Positions 46,501-46,594 of a stretch of 46,594 nucleotides of DNA are shown here, one piece after another. Both the position numbers and the translations under genes were made by a program. Origin of the DNA: Hydrococcus sp. Prado102 (lineage in GTDB: Bacteria > Cyanobacteriota > Cyanobacteriia > Cyanobacteriales > Microcystaceae); NCBI GenBank assembly GCA_025454425.1, contig JALOOL010000009.1, positions 1-46,594 of the forward strand, written 5' to 3'. The notes beneath the pieces were generated by a model. It was given only the letters and a program-made list of their open reading frames with translations. It did no database searches and was not told where the DNA came from. Numbering within the stretch: position 1 is the stretch's first letter; each line of letters opens with the position of its first letter.

Positions 46501-46594
46501 GGACTTGCGTAAAAATAAAATACCAATTAGGAGGGAAAAACCGTCACATCCCATTTGGGCAAAGTTTCAGAACGCTCCCAGAAAGGGAGGAGTT
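46498..46594. mobile_element. Probable end of an insertion sequence interrupting the kinase gene
   Basis: From about 46498 the plus strand reads TTAGGGACTTGCGTAAAAAT and then AT-rich sequence unlike a kinase gene. The start GGGACTTGCGTAAAA resembles the terminal sequences (GGGACTTACGCAA type) found at the ends of insertion sequences in several cyanobacteria; this is from memory. It continues to the window edge, so the rest of the element is not visible. Confidence 0.5.

Overview
The window is chromosomal DNA from a cyanobacterium. Evidence: the HIP1 octamer GCGATCGC occurs throughout; dnaE is split, with a C-terminal DnaE intein half; there is a Mg-protoporphyrin IX methyltransferase (ChlM), a plant-type D-glycerate 3-kinase of photorespiration, a DnaK2-type chaperone and small conserved cyanobacterial families (DUF3067, DUF4168, YqeG). 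Gene content and repeats resemble large-genome unicellular or colonial forms such as Pleurocapsa or Hydrococcus relatives, but the genus is an inference.

Layout. 1-5.2 kb: a truncated methyltransferase, a small exported protein, then dnaE-C, a Uma2-type gene and dnaN on the minus strand. A cluster of three DnaA boxes beside an AT-rich stretch lies just upstream of dnaN and is a candidate oriC. 5.2-8.7 kb: Hsp20, a Tat-signal short-chain dehydrogenase with an internal deletion, and a tnpB-only IS200/IS605 element. 8.7-17.6 kb: one enormous gene of about 2,937 codons. It joins two alkaline phosphatase domains, a phytase-like domain with a glycerophosphodiesterase nested in it, an extracellular nuclease, a 5'-nucleotidase and a C-terminal RTX-type export signal. 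A Pho box lies upstream. This is the most striking object here: a secreted phosphorus-scavenging multienzyme. 18-24 kb: YqeG phosphatase, a sulfotransferase, remnants of a tandem duplication, and mfd. 24-29 kb: membrane-anchored WD40 protein, F420-reductase-like protein, dnaK. 29.5-31.3 kb: a complete insertion sequence with inverted repeats that carries a transposase and a divergent passenger gene. 31.4-34.5 kb: DUF3067, a ZIP-like membrane protein with a cyclic-nucleotide-binding domain inserted in it, a decayed dnaJ fragment and a fasciclin protein. 34.5-38 kb: cupin, ureF, ureE, DUF4168 and rsmH. 38-46.6 kb: AAA ATPase, glycerate kinase, a secreted small protein, an orphan C5 DNA methyltransferase, chlM, a frameshifted small gene, panB, and a hybrid-kinase/diguanylate-cyclase pair whose kinase is broken near the window edge.

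Working together: dnaE-C, dnaN, oriC and mfd are replication and repair functions. The giant enzyme would take organic phosphorus (DNA, nucleotides, glycerophosphodiesters, monoesters) to phosphate outside the cell under Pho control. ureE/ureF serve nickel insertion into urease. Many intergenic spaces hold dispersed palindromes and heptamer repeats typical of cyanobacteria. All calls rest on reading the sequence; no database search was run.
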